Shown: piece by piece, positions 27,429 to 36,281 of the stretch
Position numbering within the stretch: position 1 is the first letter of the stretch
Layout: every line of letters begins with the position of its first letter
NCBI GenBank assembly: GCA_050248155.1
Contig: JBFWSW010000022.1
Location: 1-64,000 of the forward strand
Reading direction: 5' to 3'
Source of the DNA: VFMC01 sp050248155
GTDB taxonomy: Bacteria > Actinomycetota > Acidimicrobiia > Acidimicrobiales > Ilumatobacteraceae
DNA: 64,000 nt
Made by a program: the position numbers and the translations under genes
The notes under the pieces: generated by a model
The model's input: the letters and a program-made list of their open reading frames with translations, nothing else
Databases searched by the model: none
What the model was told of the DNA's origin: nothing

Positions 27429-28521
27429 CCGCCGTCCCCATTGGCCGATCGGCGACGTGCTCGATCGCACCGACCTCGCTTCTCTGCTTGACGAACTCAC
27501 TGAGTCCTCGGGCCGATCAGGTCCCGGCAGGAAGTGGCACTGCCCAGTAGCCGACCACGATGACCACCACGCCTCCGTCACCATGTTCCGTGACCGACAC
27601 GGGCACGAGCGCTGGCGGTGTTGGTCGGCCGACCATCGGGGCGATGCCGTCGACTTGGTGGCCAGCGTCAGGCATTGCGATCGCCTCGACGCCGTCGATT
27701 GGCTGGCAACGCGAGCAGGGCTGATCCCCGACAGACCACTTCCACCGATACCGGTGAAGCGAACGCAGCCAGCGGTGGCAGCGGTCGAACCGAGCCCCAT
27801 GGTCGAGCGATACGTGCGGGTCTGCGAAAGCGTCCTTCGGGGTCCGCAGGGTTGTGAGGTGCGTGACTGGCTGCACGCTCGCGGGTTCAACGACGACACG
27901 ATTCGCACCAACAGGATCGGCGCTGATCCGGGGCGGAAGGTGATGCCCCGCGATCGTGGGCTGCCTTACGGCGCTGGGATCGCCGCCGTCATGCCGGCGC
28001 TCGATTCTGCGACTCGTGCCGTGTACGTCCAAGCCCGCTATCTCGACCCCGACACGGCGGGGCGCAAGTACGACAATCCATCAGCTGCGATCGCCCCGCA
28101 CCCGCGCCTCGCTTACCCCGTCCCGAGAGGCGAGCGCTGCCAGACACTGTTGGTGTGCGAAGGCCTGCCCGACGCGCTCACGGCGAGCCAGGCCGGCTTT
28201 CGATCGGTCGCACTGCTTGGTGCTCAGACCCCCGACGAGTCGGTTGCTGCTCGTCTTGCGAACTACGCCGCGAATCATGATCTCGAGATCGCGATTGCCG
28301 CCGATCCGGACGCCGCCGGGCGCCGGTTGACAGCGACGCTTACAGATCTGCTCGACCAACAGCAGGTCGAGACGCGCTCGATCATCCCGCCCGATGGGCT
28401 CGACCTGAACGCCTGGGCGCTCGCCGATCCCACGTGGCATCAAACGATTGACGCGCACCTCCAACGCGCTTCGCTCGCTGCGGCGGCCGATCGGCCCGAG
28501 CTCGATGGAATCGACCTCTGA
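27415..28521 (+). CDS. DNA primase-like protein (zinc finger + TOPRIM)
   Basis: 368 residues, ATG 27415, overlapping the VirB4 gene by 14 bases. N-terminal CHC2-like zinc site (WHCPVADHDDHH...RWRCWSADH; residues 38-70) followed by a TOPRIM domain with EGLPDAL near residue 248 and DPDAAGRR near 298. This fits a DnaG-type or helper primase for priming the complementary strand of transferred DNA. The zinc ligands are Cys/His in unusual order. SSB lies 100 bases downstream, supporting a replication role. Confidence 0.82.
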   Translation: MGQRDRRPHWPIGDVLDRTDLASLLDELTESSGRSGPGRKWHCPVADHDDHHASVTMFRDRHGHERWRCWSADHRGDAVDLVASVRHCDRLDAVDWLATRAGLIPDRPLPPIPVKRTQPAVAAVEPSPMVERYVRVCESVLRGPQGCEVRDWLHARGFNDDTIRTNRIGADPGRKVMPRDRGLPYGAGIAAVMPALDSATRAVYVQARYLDPDTAGRKYDNPSAAIAPHPRLAYPVPRGERCQTLLVCEGLPDALTASQAGFRSVALLGAQTPDESVAARLANYAANHDLEIAIAADPDAAGRRLTATLTDLLDQQQVETRSIIPPDGLDLNAWALADPTWHQTIDAHLQRASLAAAADRPELDGIDL

Positions 28522-28536
28522 AAGGAGATGTGCGAC

Positions 28537-28638
28537 ATGCGTCGACAGCTGCGCGGTAGCGTGAAACCCACCGGTTCGAGGTGCTCCGATCAAGCGCCCC
28601 CCATCCTGCACTCACAGATGTGGAGGGGCCCGCTATGA
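28537..28638 (+). CDS. 33-residue coupled leader peptide upstream of ssb
   Basis: ATG 28537 follows AAAGGAG (28521-28527) and runs 33 codons to TGA 28636-28638, whose first two bases complete the ssb ATG (28635). Product is basic (MRRQLRGSVKPTG...) with no known family. Good ribosome site plus ATGA coupling matches the style of the operon, so translation is likely. It could serve only to couple ssb translation to the primase, or be a functional small protein. Confidence 0.5.
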   Translation: MRRQLRGSVKPTGSRCSDQAPPILHSQMWRGPL

Positions 28639-28967
28639 ACGTCTTGAACCTCACAGGGGTGCTCACGGCGGAACCGGCTCGGCGTGACACCAACAAGGGT
28701 GTTGTCTGCGAGTTCCGTCTCGCCGTCGACTCGCGGCCGCGATTGTGGATCGTTGTCCAGACCTGGGGACAACTCGCCGGCCGGTGTGCACAGCACCTCA
28801 CATCCGGTCGCCATGTGGCCGTCAGCGGTCAGCTGCTCTGCGAGGAGTTCGTGACGCGTGCTGGCGAGAAGGCGACTCGATGGTTCACCAGGGCCACGAC
28901 CGTCACCTTCCTTGACCGCCCTGCGCACGATGCGGCGGAGCCCACGTTGGATGAGGTGGCACGATGA
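28635..28967 (+). CDS. ssb: Single-stranded DNA-binding protein
   Basis: 110 residues. OB-fold SSB pattern: NVLNLTGVLTAEPARRDT, CEFRLAVDSRP, WGQLAGRCAQHLTSGRHVAVSGQLLCEEF. It is shorter than housekeeping SSB and lacks the acidic C-terminal tip DDDIPF, so it probably coats DNA without recruiting host partners. GGAGG lies at 28622-28626. It overlaps the next gene (ATGA). Role: protecting transferred strands during conjugation. Confidence 0.9.
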   Translation: MNVLNLTGVLTAEPARRDTNKGVVCEFRLAVDSRPRLWIVVQTWGQLAGRCAQHLTSGRHVAVSGQLLCEEFVTRAGEKATRWFTRATTVTFLDRPAHDAAEPTLDEVAR

Positions 28968-29428
28968 CCGCCGTAGGCGAGTGGGTGTTCCGCCATGCAG
29001 GTGGGTGCCTCATCGACTGGCCGGACCTTCCGATCCCGGCGAATCGGATCGCATGGCGATGGGTTGCCACTCTGTGGCCCGATGCGCTGTGTCACGACGG
29101 CTTCGCCGCGCTCGATTGGGAGGAGGGCGCGCGCGGCTGGCAGATCCCAATGACGTTGTCAGTCGGCGACGTCATCGAGTTCGGCATCACCACGCACGAT
29201 CCAACCGGAGCGCCGATCGAGGCGAGCACGCACCGTTGGTACGGGTGGCTCGACCACGCCACCGAACTCGGCCTGATCATCTCGGGTCCTTACTCGCATC
29301 CGAGTGATGCCGTGGCCGACGCCCGAGCGCTCGTCGACGAGCTACGCCTCGATCAACTCGACCCGCCTACCGAAGCGCTGGTCGAACTCATGCAGGCGGT
29401 GGCCGATCGGCCGGGAGAACCTCGGTGA
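28964..29428 (+). CDS. Transfer-operon protein of unknown function
   Basis: 154 residues, soluble, Trp-rich (RIAWRWVATLWPDALCHDGFAALDWEEG; HRWYGWLDHATELGLI). No family recognised. ATGA and GTGA overlaps place it firmly between ssb and the coupling protein, so it probably helps substrate processing for transfer. Confidence 0.6.
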   Translation: MTAVGEWVFRHAGGCLIDWPDLPIPANRIAWRWVATLWPDALCHDGFAALDWEEGARGWQIPMTLSVGDVIEFGITTHDPTGAPIEASTHRWYGWLDHATELGLIISGPYSHPSDAVADARALVDELRLDQLDPPTEALVELMQAVADRPGEPR

Positions 29429-31713
29429 CGAGCGAGAGAGAACCGGGAGCGGGTGCGGAACTGGCGCTCATCGGTCTCGGCATCGCTTTCATCGGCGCGG
29501 GCTTCTCGATCTGGCTTGGTGCGCGACTCTCGGTGCTGTTCACCGGTGGCAGCGTTCACGGCGGACTCGACCTGTGGTTACGTGTTGGCTGGCGTCTGGT
29601 GTCCGGCACTCAGCCGTCCGACGCGTGGGATGCTTCCGCGGTCGGCTTGCCCGCCGACTGGCTGTACTGGGTGTACACCGCCGTGGCGGTGCTCGTCACG
29701 GCCGCGGCCGGGATGGCGCTCGTCTGGTGCTGGCGGCGCCTCGACGGCACGACCAAGGAACGCCGTCGGTTCGGGCAACAGACCGAGGCGCGCCAAGCGA
29801 CGCCGACCGACATCGGACCGCTGGTTGTCGATGACGTGGTGCCACCGACTGGCCGCATGTTGCTCGGTCGCCTCGCCGATCACAAACACCTTCTCGCGAC
29901 CGAGGACCGCAATCGTCATCCGCTGACCGGCAAAGCAGCACGACGTCAGGGCAACCGCGGCTCGGTCGCGCTCATCGGTCCGACCGGTTCGGGCAAGACC
30001 GCTCTCGCAACGTCCGCCATCGCGACATGGGATGGTCCAGTCGTTGCCGTGTCCGTGAAGCGGGACTTGTACGACTCCACTGCCGCAGTACGCGCTCGCA
30101 AGGGTGAGATCGCAGTGTTCGACCCAGGGGCCGCGACCAACCTGCCCAGCGCGCGGTGGACGCCACTCAACGCTGCGGTCACGTCGTCGGGTGCTCTGCG
30201 TACCGGTCGTGCGCTCGCTCAGGCGATCCCGCGCAGCGGCGTGAGCAACGCCGAGTACTGGGCGAAGCACGGCGAGAACCTCCTGGGTGCGTTCATGTGT
30301 GTCGCCGGGCTGTCTCGGCTGACGACGGAGGCGGAGGAGAAGCCGGCTCGGCCGGTGTCGATGGAGCAGTTGGCAGCATGGGTCACGGTGCTCGCAGTCG
30401 CATCGGAGCCGACGATCAACGGTCTTCTCCGCTGTGGGCTTGATCAGAGGCAGCCCCTCGAAGTGAAGTTGCTGGCGCGCCATGCGGCCACGACATTCGC
30501 TGGCGTGGCGAAGGAGGACCACAAGATCCGTTCGAGCATCTACTCGACGGCCGCCCTCGCGCTGGCGCCGTGGTTGGAGCCATCCGTGGCGCACTCAGCG
30601 ACCGACTCGCCGCGACCCTTCTACTCCTCGGAGGATTCCTTTCCGCTCCAACCGCGCTACATCGACCTGGAGTGGCTTCTCGCTGGAGATTCGGGCCATG
30701 GCAACACTCTCTACCTGACGGCATCGCAGCCGGAGTTCGAACGTCTGTCGCCAGTGCTCGGCGGGCTGCTTGCTGACCTCAAGGACACCATCCACTCGTG
30801 GGACATCGCCGGTCGACGACTCGACAAGCCGCTTCTGTTCGTGATCGACGAGGCCGGCCAGCTCGAGCTCGGCTGGTTGCCCGCGGAGGTGTCGACGATT
30901 GCCGGACTCGGAGCGTTCTTCGTGACCTGTTGGCAGAACCTGTCGCAGGTGCAGCACCGCTACAACACCCTCGCCGACGCCGTCCTGTCGGGTCATCGCA
31001 CCAAGTGCTTCTTCGCCGGCGTCGATGACCTGTCGACGGTGCGATACCTCTCCAGCCTTCTCGGGCACGAGTACGTCACTCGGTGGAACTCGTCGCGCGA
31101 CATCCCGTCTCTCTTCGGTGGTGAGCGTCAGGGTCGACGAAGCATCTCGCAGAGCGTCCAACGCGAGGAGTTCGCTCCGGCGAACGCACTTCGCCAGATG
31201 TTCCCCGGTGAAGCCGTCCTCCTTCACGGCACGCTTCCGCCGATCCACCTCGACGCCGTGCGCTGGTGGAACGAGAAGCAACTCGCCGGCCTCGTACCGC
31301 TGGACACGAACGGCAACCCTCGACCGCCCGATGGCCTGAGGACCTGCCCGCTGACCGAGCAGCCTGCGAGCGAGCCGATTGGTCCCGTCGATCCCGCGAC
31401 GCTCGCCGCTGCCCTCGCACAGCTGCCACAAGCCGACGTCGGTGGAGGAGTCACGAATCGCTCAGCGTCTCAGGGGTCCGTTGAGAACGCTCCGACTTCT
31501 TCTGCTCGGATCTCAACCGACCCGTCAGCGAAACGTCAGGTCGCAGGTGACGCAGGCGCGAGGGTCCGCTGTGACATCTGTGGTCAGTCGGTGAGCCCCG
31601 ACGAGAGTCGCGTGGACCAGCAGGGCCGACGGTCGATCGTCCGATGCTGGCCATCTTGCATTGACAGACAACGCGACCGAGGCCGCGGGACCGAGGGCGG
31701 GACGCGCCGCTGA
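29425..31713 (+). CDS. Type IV coupling protein (VirD4/TraG/TraD family)
   Basis: 762 residues, GTG start. Two N-terminal transmembrane helices (ALIGLGIAFIGAGFSIWLG; WLYWVYTAVAVLVTAAAGMALVW), Walker A GPTGSGKTAL near residue 187 and Walker B LLFVIDEAGQL near 470, then FFVTCWQNLSQVQHRY and the RecA-like end of TraG proteins. The C-terminus holds a small zinc-ribbon-like region (VRCDICGQSVSP...CWPSC). It links relaxase-DNA to the channel. Last gene of the plus-strand transfer operon; converges with the ABC-3C locus 94 bases on. Confidence 0.92.
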   Translation: MTSEREPGAGAELALIGLGIAFIGAGFSIWLGARLSVLFTGGSVHGGLDLWLRVGWRLVSGTQPSDAWDASAVGLPADWLYWVYTAVAVLVTAAAGMALVWCWRRLDGTTKERRRFGQQTEARQATPTDIGPLVVDDVVPPTGRMLLGRLADHKHLLATEDRNRHPLTGKAARRQGNRGSVALIGPTGSGKTALATSAIATWDGPVVAVSVKRDLYDSTAAVRARKGEIAVFDPGAATNLPSARWTPLNAAVTSSGALRTGRALAQAIPRSGVSNAEYWAKHGENLLGAFMCVAGLSRLTTEAEEKPARPVSMEQLAAWVTVLAVASEPTINGLLRCGLDQRQPLEVKLLARHAATTFAGVAKEDHKIRSSIYSTAALALAPWLEPSVAHSATDSPRPFYSSEDSFPLQPRYIDLEWLLAGDSGHGNTLYLTASQPEFERLSPVLGGLLADLKDTIHSWDIAGRRLDKPLLFVIDEAGQLELGWLPAEVSTIAGLGAFFVTCWQNLSQVQHRYNTLADAVLSGHRTKCFFAGVDDLSTVRYLSSLLGHEYVTRWNSSRDIPSLFGGERQGRRSISQSVQREEFAPANALRQMFPGEAVLLHGTLPPIHLDAVRWWNEKQLAGLVPLDTNGNPRPPDGLRTCPLTEQPASEPIGPVDPATLAAALAQLPQADVGGGVTNRSASQGSVENAPTSSARISTDPSAKRQVAGDAGARVRCDICGQSVSPDESRVDQQGRRSIVRCWPSCIDRQRDRGRGTEGGTRR

Positions 31714-31807
31714 CTGGGTCACGAGGGCGGCGCTGCGCATTAGGGCGTCCGTCGCTCGGCTCAGAATCAGCATCAACTCGAGCAGGCTTGGAGCAGCGGG
31801 CCGCCAG

Positions 31808-33769
31808 CTAACCGGCCGAGGTCAGCCATTCGGTTGGGATCAGTGCTGCGCCGGCACGCCACCGCTCCACGACTGCAGCCTGGAACCAATCGTCTCCGAA
31901 GTCCGCGTGGTCCACAACGATCAATTGGAGTGCGCCGGCCTGTGCATCCACCTCGTCAAACATCAGTTGGTAGAGATCCTTGGTGTGCTCCCTGTCCGTG
32001 TCGCTGAGTTCGTCGAGGTCACCGCCAGTCGTCCGGTCAGAGGGGAAGAACGCTTGACTTGGCTGGTCGATCAGTACGAAGCGAGGCACCGGCCGATCGT
32101 TGGCGATGAAGTAGCGCTGAAGGGCGAGGTAGACGGCCAAGTGGTATCCAACCCAGTTGAGCCCGCTACCGATCTGACCGGCATCCAAGTACGCAGGGCC
32201 GCTCGCCGTGTCGGCTACGACGGTGAGGCGGTTGGGGTCGATGCGCACCCCGTCGTCCGCGTGCTCAAGACCAAGGCGCTGCGCGATCAACGTGACGTCT
32301 CGGTTGATTCGAGCGACAGCCGAGTCGACAAGCGATCGAAGGCGGGCCGGATCGAGGGACTCCTCGAGAGTCTCGACTGTTTGTCGCAGCCGCGCGACGG
32401 TTGCACGGAGTACCTCAAGCTCTGTTGCATCGATGCTGACGACGGAGCCGAGGTATTCAGCGATCTTGCCACGGACATAGCTCTGTAGGTTGACGCGCTG
32501 ACGCTCTCGCGACACCAGGTCGTTCGTGTCCGCGAGCGCAGACATTGTGTGGTTGAGTTCGGACATTCGCTGGAGCAGCTCGGTTCGCTCGTCTAGCAAG
32601 CCGGTCCTGGCCTTCTCGATCCTTGGTCGGTCCCGTTCTGCAAGCTCAAGCCGGCGCGACACCGCGTCCAGTTCGGCTGAGATCGCAGCGTGCTCCGAGT
32701 CGACCTCACCGGGCATTACCGACCCGCAGATAGGACACTCGGCATCGTGTGCCTGTGCCGGTACGAGGCCAATGGAGACCAGCCGCGCGCGATGCTCACC
32801 AAGTTCTGATGCATAGCCGGTCGCCACGTCGCTAAACCGTTCCAATCCACGAAGTTCCTCGACGATCTCGCGGGACCGCTCGCGCAACTCGGCTAGCTCC
32901 AGTCGCACGGTCTCGAAGGCTCCTCCGGCATCGTCTGCGGCGACAGCGGGCTCAAGCGGCCGGTCAACCATTGCCCGGAGTAGGGCACGCGCCTGCGTGA
33001 GGTCGAGGTCGCCCTCAATCGGAACGTCATCCGGTAGCAGCAGACTTGCATCGTTGGCCTCGACGAGCAGTCCGAAGGCACGATCACTCGTGTCGAGTAG
33101 ATCCGCGCTCGCTCGCGCGAGCTTCTGCTCGGCCGCTCGTAGCGCCCGTCGCTGTTCGGAGAGGAGTTGACGGCGACGGAGCTCGTCCAGTCCCTGTGCG
33201 CCGAGGAAGTACGGAAGTGTGTCGCGAATCGTTTGTGGCTGCCACTCCAGGTCCTGTCGGTGAAACAGAACTCGGGGATTCGCGATTTCGCCCTGCCCCT
33301 GGAAGCAGTAGTAGAGCGAGTGAACGAAGTTGGCGGCGAGCGCTGCCCGGGACTGACCGATCGCCGGAACGTGGAGGTTCTCCTCGATGCCAATGGCTGC
33401 CGCAAGATACTCCCGCAGTTCCGCTGCCGTGGTGTTCGGTTGCAGCGATTCGAAGGAAGGGACGCCCGCCGGCTCTACCAACAGCAGTGCGGCTGACACC
33501 TCGCTCGATCCTTGCGACGCTGGCCGTCCAAGGAACAGACGACGGTCGCCGATTCGAACGATGAGCCCATACCACGCCACGGTGTCAGAGATGGGCCCAA
33601 AGGGAACGTCTGGTCTGCTGCTCCCAAGGCAGTAGCGGAAGATGTTGGTGAGGCTCGACTTGCCCGTCTGCGAGTCACCCGTGATGACGTTGAGTTGACC
33701 CAACCGAAAGTTCACTACTCGCTGGGCACCGGAGCGGGAGTAGAGGACGAGCGTCTCGATCTGCATCAT
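31808..33769 (-). CDS. ABC-three-component system ATPase (DUF3732, SMC/Rad50-like)
   Basis: 653 residues. Walker A GDSQTGKSS at 31-39, long coiled coils on either side of a CPIC zinc-hook motif near residue 345, and a C-terminal ABC half with RFVLIDQPSQAFFP (Walker B region) near 565. This is the DUF3732 class that anchors ABC-three-component (ABC-3C) conflict systems. The start ATG 33769 overlaps the stop of the middle-component gene (ATGA). It probably senses or clamps invading DNA and triggers the nuclease of the same operon. Confidence 0.88.
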   Translation of the reverse strand: MMQIETLVLYSRSGAQRVVNFRLGQLNVITGDSQTGKSSLTNIFRYCLGSSRPDVPFGPISDTVAWYGLIVRIGDRRLFLGRPASQGSSEVSAALLLVEPAGVPSFESLQPNTTAAELREYLAAAIGIEENLHVPAIGQSRAALAANFVHSLYYCFQGQGEIANPRVLFHRQDLEWQPQTIRDTLPYFLGAQGLDELRRRQLLSEQRRALRAAEQKLARASADLLDTSDRAFGLLVEANDASLLLPDDVPIEGDLDLTQARALLRAMVDRPLEPAVAADDAGGAFETVRLELAELRERSREIVEELRGLERFSDVATGYASELGEHRARLVSIGLVPAQAHDAECPICGSVMPGEVDSEHAAISAELDAVSRRLELAERDRPRIEKARTGLLDERTELLQRMSELNHTMSALADTNDLVSRERQRVNLQSYVRGKIAEYLGSVVSIDATELEVLRATVARLRQTVETLEESLDPARLRSLVDSAVARINRDVTLIAQRLGLEHADDGVRIDPNRLTVVADTASGPAYLDAGQIGSGLNWVGYHLAVYLALQRYFIANDRPVPRFVLIDQPSQAFFPSDRTTGGDLDELSDTDREHTKDLYQLMFDEVDAQAGALQLIVVDHADFGDDWFQAAVVERWRAGAALIPTEWLTSAG

Positions 33770-34263
33770 GGCTTGAGTCCCCAAATCGCAAGAAGAGTCG
33801 CAGCATCGGGTTGGCGAGCGAACCAGCGTCCGAGAAAGCTGGCGACGCGAAGACAATCGGCAATCTCTGAGGTCTCCGCCGCCGCCACAAGAGGAGATCG
33901 CCGCTCAAGTGCACCGGCGCCTAGCGCACCCTCGCTCGTGGTCAGCACGCCATGCTGCAAACCGAATCGCACGGCCACGCTGACAAAGGGACGCATTCCC
34001 AACACGTGGCCGTCGAGTCGCGCCAGGTGACGCGGGTGCTCCCGGATCCACTTCTGCATCTGCGATGACGACTTCGCGGGAAGGTCATCGCGCGTGGGCT
34101 TGTGAAGCACCAACGGCAGGAGCAGGTACGCCGAGGAGACCGACATTCCGCGGGCCGCGTCCTTCTCGTGGCTGGCGACCGCGGACCGAAGCAGTCGCGC
34201 AAGGAATGCAGGGTTGAATAGGGCGAGCTCCTCTGACGAACTCACCTCGCTGATTCCAATCAC
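33766..34263 (-). CDS. ABC-three-component system middle component
   Basis: 165 residues, helical. Pattern FNPAFLARLLRSAV...SVSSAYLLLPLVLHKPTRDDLP matches the small middle component (MC) proteins that link ATPase and effector in ABC-3C loci. ATGA overlaps with the effector gene upstream and the ATPase downstream give an effector-MC-ATPase order. No catalytic motif expected. Confidence 0.85.
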   Translation of the reverse strand: MIGISEVSSSEELALFNPAFLARLLRSAVASHEKDAARGMSVSSAYLLLPLVLHKPTRDDLPAKSSSQMQKWIREHPRHLARLDGHVLGMRPFVSVAVRFGLQHGVLTTSEGALGAGALERRSPLVAAAETSEIADCLRVASFLGRWFARQPDAATLLAIWGLKP

Positions 34264-35486
34264 GCGGCGCCCTCATCTTCGTCACCCAACTCAGGCAGGA
34301 TTTCGCGTAGCCGTGCTAGCCAGTCCGGATGCCAGCCCAGCTCCAATCGGTCGGCGAGGATGTGGAGGGAACCGTTTGCCACATACCCTGCACTCACGTG
34401 ACGCCGGATGCTGGGTAGCGTGCTCTGATCTAGCCGCAGGAATCGGGCTCGAGCGTCGGCCACGGCAGCCGGTTCGTCATCGAGCGCTTGGTCGCTGTCG
34501 GGAAGGCAGAAGCGACGCCACTCGTCCTTCAGCCGGTTCTCGTACGCCTTGAGCTCTCCCACGTGCAGCAGCTTTTCCCGCTCCCACCGTGACCGTTGAG
34601 CGAAGGCTCGGTTGTGGTCGTACACGCATTGGCGTACGCGAGCGCTTGCCAATGAGATCAGTCGAAGCTGGTGTACGAAGACCCGTTCATCATCAGCGAT
34701 GTCAGCGTCCGTCGGTTCAGGCATGTCGTAGTAGTCGATCGGCAGGTCCTCGTCACTTAGTTGCTGAGCAAGAGAGAGCAATTCCGATTCGACCTCCTCG
34801 CTCAAAATGCGATCACGCTGGCCAAGGGCAACTCGCTCGAGATGGTCGTACACCTTCGCGAACCACCATCCGCGGAGCCGTTCGATGAGCGCAGAGCGAT
34901 GCGCCGCCTTTGTGGACTTCCGAACCGCCAGTTCGAGATCTGTGCCGAGATCGGCAACGGCCGGGACTGCGTCGACCAGCGTCACGCGAGAGAGGAGGTC
35001 AAGACGCTCATCGCTGCTCAAGGCAAGGAACGACTTGTAGTACGCAAGATTGCCCACGTTCTCCGATGTGCGAGCGATCGATTCGAGTGAGGTTGCCGCT
35101 CTACCGACGCTCCGGCCCTCGCCACCGCGAAGGTGAAACATGGCGCTATCAGTAGGTGCCGTCGCATTCGTAAACAAGGTGAGACTGGCGTCGACCGGAC
35201 CTGAGACGATCCAGTTGTGCAGCGTCTTCCACACATCAGACGATGAGCTGGCCAGCGATGCGGTTCTGTCGACTCGATGCTTCGACTGCAGCAGATCAAC
35301 TGCGTTGTCTCCATCGTGAAAGACGATGTCATCCAGGGTCTCGATGCTGATCTCGAACGCGATGTCAACATCCAGCCGCCTCAGCGTCAACAGCAACGCG
35401 TACTCGATCTGTGCGAGGTAGCCAAGCGCCGATGAGGCAGCGGAGTAGAGGTTGGCTTCGCCCTGGTTACCCGAATCCGTCGACAT
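34260..35486 (-). CDS. ABC-three-component effector with Cap4/DUF4297-like nuclease N-domain
   Basis: 408 residues from ATG 35486. The N-terminal 100 residues (SALGYLAQIEYALLLTL...EISIETLDDIVFHD...VDLLQSKHRVDR) follow the restriction-endonuclease-like pattern of Cap4/DUF4297 proteins: E..DDI, then LLQSKH providing the Q-x-K of a PD-(D/E)XK site. The C-terminal half (from RVFVHQLRLISLASARV...VGELKAYENRLKDEW) is the ABC-3C C-terminal helical domain that docks on the complex. Likely a DNA-cutting effector released on phage or plasmid sensing. The frame is open further upstream but the signal is poor there. Confidence 0.78.
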   Translation of the reverse strand: MSTDSGNQGEANLYSAASSALGYLAQIEYALLLTLRRLDVDIAFEISIETLDDIVFHDGDNAVDLLQSKHRVDRTASLASSSSDVWKTLHNWIVSGPVDASLTLFTNATAPTDSAMFHLRGGEGRSVGRAATSLESIARTSENVGNLAYYKSFLALSSDERLDLLSRVTLVDAVPAVADLGTDLELAVRKSTKAAHRSALIERLRGWWFAKVYDHLERVALGQRDRILSEEVESELLSLAQQLSDEDLPIDYYDMPEPTDADIADDERVFVHQLRLISLASARVRQCVYDHNRAFAQRSRWEREKLLHVGELKAYENRLKDEWRRFCLPDSDQALDDEPAAVADARARFLRLDQSTLPSIRRHVSAGYVANGSLHILADRLELGWHPDWLARLREILPELGDEDEGAA

Positions 35487-35641
35487 GCGATTGCCACCGT
35501 AGTTGCGACGCTTGGGTTCGATTGGCCAAAGCCATGCGTCGTCGTACTGCCGGCTGCTCAAGTCAGAACAACGCTCAGGTGAGGGCGCGCGAGCGGCCGA
35601 GGCGGCAGGGCGTTGTTGAAGGCGCGTCGCACCTTCGCCCG

Positions 35642-36169
35642 TCACCAGGGATATCGCGGTGCATGTGCATCGTGGCGAACGAGGCGAACGATCTGCTTGC
35701 CGATCGTCGGGTCGTACACCTCCCGCTGCTCGACGCCGTACTTCGCTGCGAGTCGGGCGGCCTGTTCGACTCGACGTGGCTCGTTCCGAACTCGGCCAGG
35801 CTGTCGGCGCAGGCACTCGAACAGCGGACCTCGCTTCCATGTCGCAGCGACTCCCGGCTGCTCCAGCAGCCAGTGGACTGTGTCGTTGTCCCACGGATCG
35901 TCATTGCGAGGATTGGGGTAGGTCGAGGGAGCCGTCGGCATCGGATGGTCCTTCTGTTGGGAAATCGGCTTGGCGTCGTTTGGCGAGGCGGTGAGCTGCC
36001 AGCCGCATCGTTCGAGCAGTTCCGCCAGGAGCGTCGCTGATGGATCGGCGGCGCCAGCCTCGATTCGACTCACCGTCGAGACTGAGCGATCGGCAAGGTC
36101 GGCCAGGTCGCGGATGGACAAGCCGGCAGCCCGCCGTGCCGTGGTAAGGATCTCGGACGGAATGAACAT
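35642..36169 (-). CDS. XRE-family HTH regulator
   Basis: 175 residues. Residues 5-55 are a Cro/C1-type helix-turn-helix (ILTTARRAAGLSIRDLADLADRSVSTVSRIEAG). The C-terminal 95 residues after a Pro-rich joint (PTAPSTYPNPRNDDPWDND...) are unrecognised, but resemble antitoxin-like tails. It sits 155 bases upstream of the ABC-3C effector on the same strand, so it may control that locus. The message looks leaderless (see promoter). Confidence 0.8.
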   Translation of the reverse strand: MFIPSEILTTARRAAGLSIRDLADLADRSVSTVSRIEAGAADPSATLLAELLERCGWQLTASPNDAKPISQQKDHPMPTAPSTYPNPRNDDPWDNDTVHWLLEQPGVAATWKRGPLFECLRRQPGRVRNEPRRVEQAARLAAKYGVEQREVYDPTIGKQIVRLVRHDAHAPRYPW

Positions 36170-36205
36170 AGTTGCAGATTAGCAACACCAAACACGGAAC
36201 ATCAA
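36170..36205 (-). promoter_or_regulatory. Promoter and operator of the XRE gene; leaderless start
   Basis: On the minus strand: -35 TTGATG (36205-36200), 18-base spacer, -10 TAATCT (36181-36176), then 6 bases to the ATG at 36169, so transcription should begin at or next to the start codon. An inverted repeat GTTGC-N6-GCAAC (36171-36186) covers the -10 box and is a plausible autoregulatory operator. Confidence 0.55.
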
Positions 36206-36281
36206 CCCTGATATGCGAATCGGGACCCTGTGAGCAGTCGGGTGTGCGGTCGGGTGTGCTGCGATCTTCAGCGTCGAGGGC

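Noticed and set aside
25731..27911. 726-residue minus-strand frame
   Set aside because: Antisense to SCO6880-type, VirB4 and primase genes; His/Arg-rich composition typical of shadow frames in high-GC DNA.
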